A stretch of 64,000 nucleotides of DNA, from contig CAWGOT010000010.1 in the NCBI GenBank assembly GCA_963824275.1, forward strand, positions 893,675-957,674, read 5' to 3'. Shown here in pieces: positions 19,812 through 28,612 of the stretch (position 1 is its first letter; every line of letters starts with the position of its first letter). Origin of the DNA: JANXQG01 sp963824275. GTDB taxonomy: Bacteria; Planctomycetota; Planctomycetia; Pirellulales; Thermoguttaceae. The position numbers were made by a program, and so were the translations under genes. The notes under the pieces were generated by a model that did no database searches, had not been told where the DNA came from, and was given only the letters and a program-made list of their open reading frames with translations.

Positions 19812-19918
19812 AGGTCCCTTCTGCCGGAAGGGACGGTTGTTTCATGTTCAACCGGAAGACTCAAATTCCCTCAGACGGTTCCAAGCGCAATAGTCCCTTC
19901 CGGCAGAAGGGACCTACT
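19812..19918. repeat. 107-bp MITE-like palindromic element, copy 1
   Basis: It is bounded by GGTCCCTTCTGCCGGAAGGG (19813-) and the inverse copy at 19893-19914. Each end is itself a small hairpin. The aroC stop codon (19914-19916) lies inside the right end. A sister element of 108 bp is at 25850-25957. The inner sequences are also related near their right ends (AGCGC...CAATAGTCCC). Confidence 0.7.
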
Positions 19919-21061
19919 CGTTCAACTTCTTGCGTGCCATGTCGTAAAACAGATCCAGTCGCTGCTTGATTTCTTCCAGGTTGTCGCCGCCGAACTTCTC
20001 GACCACGGCACAAGCGATCTCGAAGGCGACGACGTTTTCCAGGATGCAGCTTGCCGCGGCCACGGCGCAGACGTCGCTCCGTTCATAGGAGGCCGACTCC
20101 GATTGCTTTGTCTGCAAGTTGACCGATTCCAGCGGCTTGGCCAGCGTGCTGATCGGTTTCATCGCCACGCGCAGCACGAGCGGTTGCGAATTGGTCATGC
20201 CCGCTTCCAGCCCTCCGGCGTTGTTGTGCGTGCGGGTGAAACCGAGCGACCGGGTATATGTCTGGCTGGGATCGAACTGGATGGGGTCGTGGACCCGCGA
20301 GCCGGGCGTCCGCGCGGCCTGAAAACCCATGCCGATCTCGACGCCCTTCATGGCCTGCACGGCCATCACCGCCTGGGCCAGGCGGCCGTCGAGCTTCTTG
20401 TCCCATTGGGTATGCGTGCCGAGCCCATAGGGCAGGCCCTCGACGCGGATCTCGACGATGCCGCCCAACGTGTCGCCAGCCCTCTTCGAGCGGTCGATCA
20501 GTTCGGCGACCTGCCCGTCGCGATCGGGATCGAGGGTATACATGATGCTGCGGTCGCGCCGCGGCCGTTGTTCTTCGAGCGTGCCGGGCTGGGGCGGAAT
20601 CGCCAATTCGCCAACCTCGACCACGTAGGCGAAGGCCGTGATGCCCAGCGGCTCAAGAAGCTGCTTGGCCAAGGCCCCGGCGGCCACGCGGGCGGTGGTT
20701 TCGCGGCGCTGGCCCGTTCGAGGATCGCCCTTACCGAGGTCAGGTACTTGATCGAGCCGCTCAGGTCGCCATGGCCGGGCCGGGGCCGGTTGAGGTCCTC
20801 CATCTGGTCGATCTTGAAATCCTTGTTGGGAATGAGCAGTGCGATGGGGCTGCCCAGGGTCATTCCCCGCCAGACGCCGGAGAGGACTTCCACGTGATCG
20901 GTTTCGATGGCTTGCCTGCCGCCGCGGCCATAGCCGCCCTGCCGCCGCACCAGTTCGGCATTGATGGCCTCCGCCTTCAGATCGACTCCTGCCGGGAAGC
21001 CGTCCACGAGGGCCAAGAGGGCCCGGCCATGCGATTCGCCGGCGGTCAGGTATCGTAACAT
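19914..21061 (-). CDS. aroC: Chorismate synthase
   Basis: Converts EPSP to chorismate using reduced FMN, the last step of the shikimate pathway. ATG 21059-21061 opens MLRYLTAGESHGRALLALVD, the family's signature start. It also has GGYGRGGRQAIETDHVEVLS, GSPIALLIPNKDF, RPRPGHGDLSGSIKY, SIMYTLDPDRDGQ and THNNAGGLEAGMTNSQPLVL. About 382 residues, the usual length. One frameshift sits near 20700 between VRAILERAS and VAAGALAKQLLEPLG; since this gene is normally single-copy and essential, the break supports sequence error in this window. The stop is inside a palindromic repeat, which may also serve as the transcript end. Confidence 0.93.
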
Positions 21062-21188
21062 GTTGACAGTTCGGAGGTTGCGAGGAAACGGCCAGGATGG
21101 GGCAATGCCAGGGAAAGGGGTAATTCTACCTGGATTTTGGTCGTTCGGATAGGGCGATTTTGAGACCGTTTCCTGCAAGTATGCTCAC

Positions 21189-21514
21189 TTGCATCCTACC
21201 TCGCATGAAGCACAGGCGTCGACCGTTACTCTCAGCGTCGGCCTTTGTCCACGTTGCCAGCGGAGAATCAAGCGCATTCAGTTGGCGGTTGTGATTTGGC
21301 TTGCGGTCTCTTTTGCAGCACTGCTCCTGGGACTGCTTTGGAAGGCGGCCTTCTCAGGCGAGCTCTTGATCGGCGGTGGTTTGGGCCTCGTTTTCGGTTT
21401 TGTTGTTGACCGGTTCTTTGGGCGGATTCTCGTCGTGAAGGAGATCTTTCCGCTATCGACCTGGCGAGGATTTGCGGCTATTATAACGCATTGGCTGCCC
21501 GCGGGGGAACTTGA
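21189..21514 (+). CDS. Small two-TM membrane protein
   Basis: An open frame starting at TTG 21189 reads LCPRCQRRIKRIQ, then two hydrophobic segments (LAVVIWLAVSFAALLLGLLW and LLIGGGLGLVFGFVVDRFFG) and KEIFPLSTWRG. The hydrophobic pattern and CPRC motif suggest a real inner-membrane protein. The frame runs on past the likely end; a one-base shift near 21470 would end it at TGA 21512-21514. Start and end are both uncertain. Confidence 0.35.
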
Positions 21515-21588
21515 TTGCTTTTCCACGCGGCCCTCGAATAGCAGCCAGTCCACTCATGCCCTCGGGCAACCATCATTAGGAGAACAAA

Positions 21589-21714
21589 ATGTCACGACAT
21601 TCGAGAGACGACAAGCGGAGGAAGCAGAAACGGCAAAGACGCAATGCCGAGAAAACCCAGGCCCACAGATTGAAGGTCGCCGCCGCGCAGACGCAGCCCG
21701 GTACGACGACGTAA
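21589..21714 (+). CDS. Very small basic protein (41 aa)
   Basis: ATG 21589-21591 has AGGAGA six bases upstream. It encodes 41 residues, rich in Arg/Lys at the start (MSRHSRDDKRRKQKRQRR) and ending AAAQTQPGTTT at TAA 21712-21714. The ribosome site and clean stop just before the convergent gene at 21720 argue that it is translated. The basic N-terminal half suggests nucleic-acid binding. No family recognised. Confidence 0.45.
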   Translation: MSRHSRDDKRRKQKRQRRNAEKTQAHRLKVAAAQTQPGTTT

Positions 21715-21719
21715 CAACC

Positions 21720-22860
21720 TTATTTCAGCGAGACGTCCCAGACCTTCGAGCGCCGCGATTTGCCCTCCGGGCCCTCGACCTCCAGGATCGTGACAAAGCT
21801 GGCGGTGCGCTTGAACTGGTGGATCGGATTCTGCTCGGTCGAGGTTTCACCGTCGCCGAAGGTCCACTTCCAGCTTGTCACCTTGCCCTGCGAGAGATCC
21901 TTGAAAGCGACCAGCCGCCGCTCCATGTCGATGACGGTGAAGGAGAATTGCGCGTCGATCGGCTTGAGGAATTGCGGTTCCAGCGGCATGAGCTTGAACT
22001 CGCCAGAGATAGGAGGCGTTGCCGAACATGGTATGGTGCCGGGAGAGGTTCCAGAAGCTGCGCTTCTCCGATTTCGGATCGCGATAGTCGATGACCGCCC
22101 AACTCAGACCGATGATCTTGTTTTCGCTCTAAGACCGATTTCACCGACCGCTCAGGGCCTTCCGGTCCGGCGTAGTCGAAGGGCGTGATATAAAACTCCT
22201 CCACTAGCTTGCCGGCCTCGCCCGGTTTGAAGTTGTATTTGCAGACGGCATTGGCGTAGGGAAATTCCTTGATCCACGTCGCCGAGCTCCACGCCATGCA
22301 CCAGTCCTTGTCCAGCGCGGGGGTGAAGATGTGGGTAATTCTGCGCATGCACGCCATGCGTCGCCCAGTGCAGGTCGGGCACCGAGAGCCGGCTGTCGCG
22401 CGGCCGCCATTTCCCCAACCGCCTTTTCCGTCCAGACATCGGTATGCCCCGAGTCGATCAGCGGTCCGCCCGAGGCGTCCCCGTCCACCACCACCTCGAA
22501 AATGTCGTTATGCAGATCGGGGCGGGAGAAATCCCAATAGCTCTTGTACGCCTGGTACAGGAAGTACAGCCGGCTCTCGCCCTTGACCCAGCCGACCTTC
22601 ACCTTGACATCCAGCGACTTGGGATCGGGGGCCTGTCGGCCTTCATCGTCGACCAGTTGATCCATGCCGACGGCATAGCTGTCGGGCACGATGTCCCAGT
22701 CGTCCGTGTTCCCGTCTATCCTCGGAATCTTGTCCTTGGGAAACTGGAAGATCTTGAAAGTGACCTCCGGCCGGTCCAAGGCGCTCGCGGGTGTCGCAAC
22801 CCCAAACGCCAGGCAGGCCGCAGCCAATAGAGACAATGGAACGTCACGAAGGCATCTCAT
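21720..22860 (-). CDS. Exported CBM9-like/DOMON-type protein with C-terminal PKD domain, frameshifted
   Basis: ATG at 22858-22860 begins the signal peptide MRCLRDVPLSLLAAACLAFG. The mature start (KDKIPRIDGNTDDWDIVPDS) is typical of CBM9-like sugar-binding proteins. It continues with LYFLYQAYKSYWDFSRPDLH and DIFEVVVDGDASGGPLID. The frame changes near 22430, 22340, 22130 and 22020; the other frames give HWATHGVHAQNYHIFTP, WCMAWSSATWIKEFPYANA and DYAGPEGPERSVKSVL. The C-terminal 90 residues are a PKD domain (KVTSWKWTFGDGETSTEQNP, HQFKRTASFVTILEVEGPEG). Binding of polysaccharide outside the cell is inferred. It probably belongs with the glycosidase and pectin-lyase genes that precede it on the same strand. 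Confidence 0.65.
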
Positions 22861-22970
22861 CGCTTGACCCTCAAAAAGGAAATGGAACGGTTTACGTAAC
22901 GCAGATTGATTGTATCCGCCGAGCGGACAAACAGGAAAATTCGCGGCGAAGGAACTTCAACATGGTCAGA

Positions 22971-24528
22971 CTAATTTAAGTTCGCGAAGCGTCGCTCCGA
23001 CCGCGCTGAGGTTTTCAGGTCGCATTGCCGCGTGGCCGTGGAGATGACCAGGCCGCTGCCGCCGGCCTTGAAGATGGCTTGAACCGCGTCGCGGACGCTT
23101 TCAGGCGTGCTGTTCTTCAGCTGAACGTCAATGCCGAGACCCGGGCAGATCCGCGTCTTGGAGCCGGCGACGCCATCCACGGCGCGTTTTGTCTCGCGGT
23201 AGACATAATCGCTGGAGAACGGCGCAAATCGCCCGCGCGGAGTTCCGTTGATCGGCTGCTCGCTGAGTTGGGATTGGTAGTCGGACTGGGGCCGGCCGAT
23301 GATCTGGGCATACGACTTTTCCTTGAGGTCCATCACGCTGTATTCGAAATCGAGCATCTGCTGGTGGCTGAGATCCCCGAAGATATTCTGGGTGAGGCTG
23401 TCGACAAACGAGGTCATGCGCTCGCCCGCCGGATTGTCGTAAAGTCGCCGGCTTGAGAAAATCGGCATACTCCGTGTAAGGGCGGTAATCCTGCTCGGCC
23501 CGGTAGATCGGGTTGAAGGAGATGTTCTGCCAGATGTGGTAACCGACTTGAATCCCGGGCTTGACGGCTTTGGCCCGGGTGGAAAATTCCCGCTGCATCT
23601 CGCGCATGCTGTCGGACCAGAATGCTTCCCAGACGAGCAATTCGGGATGACCGCAGCAGGATCCGCCAGAATTCGACGTAGTAGCCATCGCGCGGACGCT
23701 TGCCCGCGCGTCCGGCCCTGACGTAGGGCTCGAGCGCGAGAAACGCCTTTTTGACCCGCTCGAAATCAATGCCCTGCTTGGCGGCCTTGGCGGCGCAATA
23801 TTCGCAGAAGCAGGAAGTGTGGCCGGGATCGCTCTTGGCGCCATGATGCCACGCGCCCAGCGCGTTGCCCAAAGGTCCCTGCCGTTCGGATCCCCGCTGC
23901 AAGCCGTCCACGTCATAGGAACGGATGAAGTCCTCGACCTGTGCGGCGATGAGGTTGCGGAAATAGGGGTTGTTCAGGCACGGTCCGCCGGGATGGCCCG
24001 CGGTTCGCCGGCCGTAAAGATCGACTTCATAAAGCTCGTCCATGCCCTTGATTTGCGGGCGAGCGCGATTGTCCTCCTCCATCCAGGGGATGATCTTGAC
24101 GCCGCGTTTTTTGGTTTCCGCGCTGATCTTCTGCATCGCGTCGGGAAGGTTGAAGTCGCCCGGCTCAGGCCCGTGAGGCTCCATCTTGATATCGCGATAG
24201 TACTGCGGATGGGCGGTGGCAAAGTTGCCGGCGGGGTTGGTGGCGCGGTCGAGACCGGCCCATGAGGCCTCGAAAGGATTGCAGTGCAGCATGAGCGTGT
24301 TGACGCTGGCGCGGTTCTGGACGTCGTCGAGAAACCGCGCGATGCCGTATTGCAGCAGATAAGTCACCTCGGCCTGAAATCCGATCATGGGTTTCGGCGG
24401 AGCGGCCGGCGCGTGGCGGCGGCGCGGACGCTCGCCGGCTCCAGTCCGAGGCCGGTCGTGACCGCGGTTGCCGCCAGGGAGGCCGTTTTGACAAAGTCCC
24501 TGCGGGAGATGGAACTCTTGTCATTCAT
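22971..24528 (-). CDS. Tat-exported glycosidase-like TIM-barrel protein, frameshifted
   Basis: ATG 24526-24528 begins a twin-arginine signal (SRRDFVKTASLAATAVTTGL), so the folded protein is exported. The mature part reads MIGFQAEVTYLLQYGIARFL, NTLMLHCNPFEASW, KKRGVKIIPWMEEDNRARPQ, CLNNPYFRNLIAAQVEDFIR, SYDVDGLQRG and SCFCEYCAAKAAKQGIDFER. These are features of GHL10/DUF4434-like putative glycosyl hydrolases, including a Cys-x-x-Cys pair. The frame changes near 24410, 23665 and 23455. The C-terminal part includes GGSGLVISTATRQCDLKT. Located next to two oligogalacturonate lyases; a role on the same polysaccharide is likely but unproven. Confidence 0.6.
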
Positions 24529-24549
24529 CCTTGCACCTCGGTTAAACGT

Positions 24550-25836
24550 TCACGGCGATGTCTTGGCCTTCGCAACTTCGACCGCAAAGACGTAATCCGG
24601 CCCAAACATGTTCGAACGGAAAACGATATACTTCTGGTCGGGCGTAAAGCTGGGGTTCGGTTCGAGGCGATAGTTCTGCTTGGACATGTTGACCAGCTTC
24701 TCCGCTTGCAGGTAGCCGCCCTTGACGAGGTTTTTGCCCAGGGTCCGCTGGTTGGGGATGAGCACGGGGCGGAACAGGAAGATCCACGGCGAGTGGGTGT
24801 CGCCGTCACCGCAGTACAGTTTGCCGTCGGGCGACGAATTGTCGTGGATCGACGATTCATCGGGGTTGTATTGCAGCCAGACCCGCTGTTTGCTCTCGAC
24901 GTTGTAGCTGGCGATGAACGAGACGCGTCCGCCACGGGGAAAATGGAGCTGGTAGAACACCGTCTTGCCGTCGGCGCCCCACCATTCGTGGCCGGCGATC
25001 TCGTTCTCCATCGTCCGCTGGTGGATCAACTGGTTCTGCGTGCCGTCGGTGCGGATGGTCCAGATGCGGTCGACCAACTGCCAGCTACCTTCGTGGCAAT
25101 ACATGAGCAGGGTGGGATCGGTGGGCGAAAATTGCAAGTGGTTCAACCAGTCGGTGCTGTGCTCCAGCAGGGTCGTCAATTTGCCTGTCTTCAAATCGAT
25201 GGTGAACATCGTCATCGGCAGTTTCGCCGCCAGGCGGCGGGCCATCATTTCGCCCTTGTTGGCCGGCTCGCCGAGGTTGACGTCGGACATCCGGCCCAAG
25301 GCCGCGGTGCCGTCATACGCGCCGCCGGCGTTGGCGTCGCCCTCGATGAACGTGCCGGCGCCGAGGGCTTCGTCGGCGTTGATGGTGACCACGCTGGCGC
25401 GGCGCGGCAGGTCGGCCAGCTTGCGGTCCTCGCCGGTGTCGAGGTTGACGCACCAGAGCTGGGAGAAAAACGGCTTATCGGTCGCACGCGTGTAGTACAG
25501 GTTGGGTGTCTTGTGGCCCACGATGATCGTCTTGGCCGGCCCGCTGACGAGCTGCTTTGCCTCCCGAGTTTCGAGATTCAGCACCGAGATGCCATTGGGC
25601 GTGGAGTAGGCCATCTTCTTGCCGTCGGGCGTATAGCCGTTGTAGTTGAAATAGAAGCTGTCGGAGCCGGGCTCGCGCGTGAGCCGGATGACGCGGTGGC
25701 CGGTGTCGGGGTCGACCCAACTGGTCGGCGTTTCGGCGGGAGCCGCGCTCGCGTTTGCCGGGGCAGCGGCGTCGGCGGCAAGCGTCCTGAAGCCGGCAAA
25801 GCCTAGGATCAGCAGCAGTCCAGTCAATTTACGCAT
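24550..25836 (-). CDS. Oligogalacturonate lyase family protein (PL22)
   Basis: Intact, 428 residues, ATG 25834-25836. A signal peptide (MRKLTGLLLILGFAGFRTLA) is followed by an Ala-rich linker. The rest is a seven-bladed beta-propeller of the PL22 oligogalacturonide lyase family: WVDPDTGHRVIRLTREPGSD, FYFNYNGYTPDGKKMAYST, LQFSPTDPTLLMYCHEGSWQ, RIWTIRTDG, GHEWWGADGKTVFYQ and a final NYRLEPNPSFTPDQKYIVFR. The family beta-eliminates unsaturated digalacturonate in pectin breakdown; characterised members are cytoplasmic, so the export signal is notable. It is separated from its paralogue by a 108-bp palindromic repeat. Confidence 0.85.
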   Translation of the reverse strand: MRKLTGLLLILGFAGFRTLAADAAAPANASAAPAETPTSWVDPDTGHRVIRLTREPGSDSFYFNYNGYTPDGKKMAYSTPNGISVLNLETREAKQLVSGPAKTIIVGHKTPNLYYTRATDKPFFSQLWCVNLDTGEDRKLADLPRRASVVTINADEALGAGTFIEGDANAGGAYDGTAALGRMSDVNLGEPANKGEMMARRLAAKLPMTMFTIDLKTGKLTTLLEHSTDWLNHLQFSPTDPTLLMYCHEGSWQLVDRIWTIRTDGTQNQLIHQRTMENEIAGHEWWGADGKTVFYQLHFPRGGRVSFIASYNVESKQRVWLQYNPDESSIHDNSSPDGKLYCGDGDTHSPWIFLFRPVLIPNQRTLGKNLVKGGYLQAEKLVNMSKQNYRLEPNPSFTPDQKYIVFRSNMFGPDYVFAVEVAKAKTSP

Positions 25837-25849
25837 ATCGATGTTCCCC

Positions 25850-25957
25850 AGTAGGTCCTTTCTGCCGGAAAGGACTAATGTGTGATGATACAGTGGAAGG
25901 CCCAAGGTTTCCAGCGGCGCGGAGCACAATAGTCCCTTCCGGCAGGAAGGACCTACT
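25850..25957. repeat. 108-bp MITE-like palindromic element, copy 2
   Basis: The left end AGTAGGTCCTTTCTGCCGGA (25850-) is inverted at 25931-25957. Same family and nearly the same length as 19812-19918. It fills most of the gap between the two oligogalacturonate lyase genes. Confidence 0.7.
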
Positions 25958-25973
25958 GGCGGGCGGACGAGTT

Positions 25974-27323
25974 TCATTGGGCCTTGGCGAGTTCGACGGC
26001 ATAGACTTGGGACCCGCCCTGGATGTTGGAGCGGAACACGATCCACTTGTTGTCGGGGGTGAAGGTGAGATTGGGTTCGAGGCGGTAATCGTGCTTGGAG
26101 AGGTCCACCAGTTTCTCCACGTCGAACTTGCCGATCTTCACGTCGTCGCTGCCGACCTTCATCGTATCCATTTTGTCCGCTCGCGGCGTGAAGAGGTAAA
26201 GCCACTGGCCGTTGCCCGGCGGATCCATGCGCTGGCCGCTGGGCGTGCGGTTGGAGACGCCGTTTGGCCCTCCGCCGTCGCCGGCGAAGAGTTTTCCGTC
26301 GTGCGACTGGTTGAAATGCACGGACCATTGCGAGCGTTCGATCGGGTAGCGGATCCGCTGGCCGGTCTGGACGTTCACGCCCGCCAGCCAGAAGACGCCC
26401 GACTTGGGCGTTTGCAGATCATACCAGACCGTCTCGCCGTCGTAGCCGAAGAACTCGTGCCCGGCGATTTCCATGGGCATGGTCCGCGGGTGCATGAGGC
26501 GGTTGCCGCTGCCGTCCGTGCGGATCGTCCAGATGCGATCGACCTGGTCCCACGCGCCTTCGTGACAATACAAGATCAGGGACGGGTCGGTGGGCGAGCA
26601 CTGGTCGTGATTGAGATTGTAGGCCATGGGCATGAATGTCCGGACCGCCCCGGTTTTGACGTCCACGGCGAAGAACTGCAGCATCCGCCGCCGCCGCCGC
26701 GACCGCCGCGGCGGCCCTGGGCCGGGGCATTGTTTGGAGCAGGAGGAGAAGCCGGCGGCGGTTGCACCTGGGCTTGCGCCGGCGGTTGCCCTTGGCGCCG
26801 GGGCGCGTCGCTTGCCGATGATCAAGGTCTCATCGGCATTGACGCCGCCGAACTCGCCGGTGAAACCCAGTTTGGAAACGACGCGCGTGGTCTTGCTGTC
26901 CATGTCGGTGGCGTAAATGACGGTCTGGCCGTCCTCGTCTTTCTGGTAATAGACCGTGCGCGTCTTGCGTCCGACCTCGATGTTGGAGCTGCTGCCCGCC
27001 CCGTAGCGCACGCCCGGCGCGACCAACTCGATCGCGCGGGTCTTGAGGTTGACGGCGGCAAGACCTTGCGGAGTGTAGATGATCAGCTTGTCGCCTTGAG
27101 GCGTGTAGGGGTTCTGGTGGAAATAAAGGCTCAGGCTGCCGGGTTCCTTGGAGAGGCGGACGATGCGGTGTCCGGTCGCGGCGTCGATCCATTCGGTTGC
27201 CGCGGCAGAAAATCCTCCGGGTGAAGAGGGCTTGGTGCTCGGTTCGTCCGCGGCGGACGCAGGCAAACCCGCCACAGCAAATGAGAGAAACAATCCAATT
27301 AAGACATGTAGTTTGGCCGGCAT
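25974..27323 (-). CDS. Second oligogalacturonate lyase family protein (PL22)
   Basis: Paralogue of the gene at 24550. ATG 27321-27323 opens the signal peptide MPAKLHVLIGLFLSFAVAGL. It keeps the family landmarks TEWIDAATGHRIVRLSKEPG, LYFHQNPYTPQGDKLIIYTP, CSPTDPSLILYCHEGAWDQV, RIWTIRTDGSG, GHEFFGYDGETVWYD and YRLEPNLTFTPDNKWIVFRS. Between about 26690 and 26800 it contains a low-complexity Pro/Gln/Gly insert that reads sensibly only in another frame (QPPPASPPAPNNAPAQGRRG), so a compensating pair of frameshifts is likely. Same pathway as its neighbour. Confidence 0.8.
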   Translation of the reverse strand: MPAKLHVLIGLFLSFAVAGLPASAADEPSTKPSSPGGFSAAATEWIDAATGHRIVRLSKEPGSLSLYFHQNPYTPQGDKLIIYTPQGLAAVNLKTRAIELVAPGVRYGAGSSSNIEVGRKTRTVYYQKDEDGQTVIYATDMDSKTTRVVSKLGFTGEFGGVNADETLIIGKRRAPAPRATAGASPGATAAGFSSCSKQCPGPGPPRRSRRRRRMLQFFAVDVKTGAVRTFMPMAYNLNHDQCSPTDPSLILYCHEGAWDQVDRIWTIRTDGSGNRLMHPRTMPMEIAGHEFFGYDGETVWYDLQTPKSGVFWLAGVNVQTGQRIRYPIERSQWSVHFNQSHDGKLFAGDGGGPNGVSNRTPSGQRMDPPGNGQWLYLFTPRADKMDTMKVGSDDVKIGKFDVEKLVDLSKHDYRLEPNLTFTPDNKWIVFRSNIQGGSQVYAVELAKAQ

Positions 27324-27439
27324 GAGCAGGGCAATCCAAGTTTGGTTTGGCGTTTTTTTAGGAATGTTGCTGCACGCAACGCTCCTGATTTTACCCTGGA
27401 CGCGGGCCTTCAGCAAGGCACAGCAAAGGGCGGCAATGA

Positions 27440-28612
27440 CTAAGTACTAAGACTCCGGAAAGAGCATCGCCTGGGCAAAGGCGCGGCAAAATCGGGCTCC
27501 AAGGAGAGATCGACGTGCTCCGTGCGGGCGGCCAACTCCTCGCACGCCTCCTGGCAGCGGACCGACAGGCCGGCCAGCCGGGCGCCGGCCAGCGAGGTGT
27601 TGCCCTGGTAACGGACCCGTGAGGGCTCGATGCAGGGCGGCAAGAGGCCGATCCGCAGGGCGTTTCCGCGACGGATGTAGTTGCCGAATCCGCCCGCCAG
27701 GAGCACGCGATCGAGGTCCTTCGGCCCCAATCCGTGCCGCTTCAAGAGGAGTTCAATGCCGGCGCGAATGGCCCCCGAGGCCAACTGCACCTCGCGCAGG
27801 TCGCGATCGGTCAATGCCACCTTCTTGCCGCCAAACGTCGGAGGTCGGAAGTCGGAGGTCGGAAGTCGAAGGTCGGATCCGACCTCTGACCTCTGACCCC
27901 CGGCCTCGGCCAGCACGAAGGCGACTTCCGGGCGCCCGGTATTTCCCGGTCACGACGTTTGATCCGCCGGGCAAGGTCGGGCAGCACGCCCTGCGGCAAC
28001 TCCTCGGGCGACAGCAGCCGGCCCTGGGGCGAAACGAGGCCGTGCCGCAGGAGCTCGGCCGTGGCGTCGATCAAGGCGGAACCGCAGAGCCCTACGGGGG
28101 GAACGTGGCCGATCACGTGGACGTGCAACTGCTGGTCGACCACGACCTTTTCGATCGCCCCGCGGCTGGCCCTCATGCCTTGGGTAATCCTGGCCCCTTC
28201 GAAGGCCGGGCCGGCGGCGGTGGAGGTGGCCGTGAGCTTGCCATCAGCCGCCAGCACGATCTCGCCGTTGGTGCCAATATCGATCAAGAGGGTCGGGCCC
28301 GTGCAGTCGGCAAGCCCGGTGGCCAGGATCCCGCCGACGATGTCGCCGCCCACGAAAGCGCCGATGATGGGCAGGACATAGACCCGGCCGCGAGGGTGGA
28401 TTCCCAGGCCGCCTTCCGCGGCCGGAAAGGCCAGCCCTTGGCGGACCGCCGCCACGAAGGGCATTTCGCCCAAGGGGCCGGGATCGATGCCGCAGAAGAT
28501 CTGCTGCATGGTGGTGTTGCCGGCCAGGGTCGCGTGGTAGACCTGGCGGCGGGCGATGCCCGTGGCGTCGCACAATTCGCCGATCATCTCGTCGAGGGCC
28601 TCGGCGACAAGC
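27440..28612 (-). pseudogene. RACo-type (DUF4445/ASKHA) activator, C-terminal part, split by an IS
   Basis: C-terminal portion of a reductive activator of corrinoid proteins (see 29721-30559). It reads DEMIGELCDATGIARRQVYH, ATLAGNTTMQQIFCGIDPGP, GAFVGGDIVGGILATGLAD, TLLIDIGTNGEIVLAADGK, AAGPAFEGARITQGMRASRG, and after a frameshift near 27950 RVLLAGGFGNYIRRGNALRI. These are the ASKHA ATPase motifs of DUF4445. An in-frame low-complexity repeat (27839-27902) adds about 20 residues. A shift near 27485 would give the ending AMLFPES with the stop at 27447. Removing the transposase and one 9-bp repeat joins this part in frame to the N-terminal part. Confidence 0.8.
27839..27902. repeat. GGTCGGAAGTC-type repeat inside the RACo coding region
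   Basis: Tandem GGTCGGA(A/G)GTCGGA units are followed by their partial inverse (GACCTCTGACCTCTGACC). Translated in frame it gives RSEVGSDLRLPTSDFRPPT, a sequence foreign to the family. Confidence 0.55.

Noticed and set aside
25878..27224. Long plus-strand open frame opposite the second oligogalacturonate lyase
   Set aside because: It is a shadow frame of GC-rich coding DNA, with His/Val/Asp-rich translation and no ribosome site or family match.
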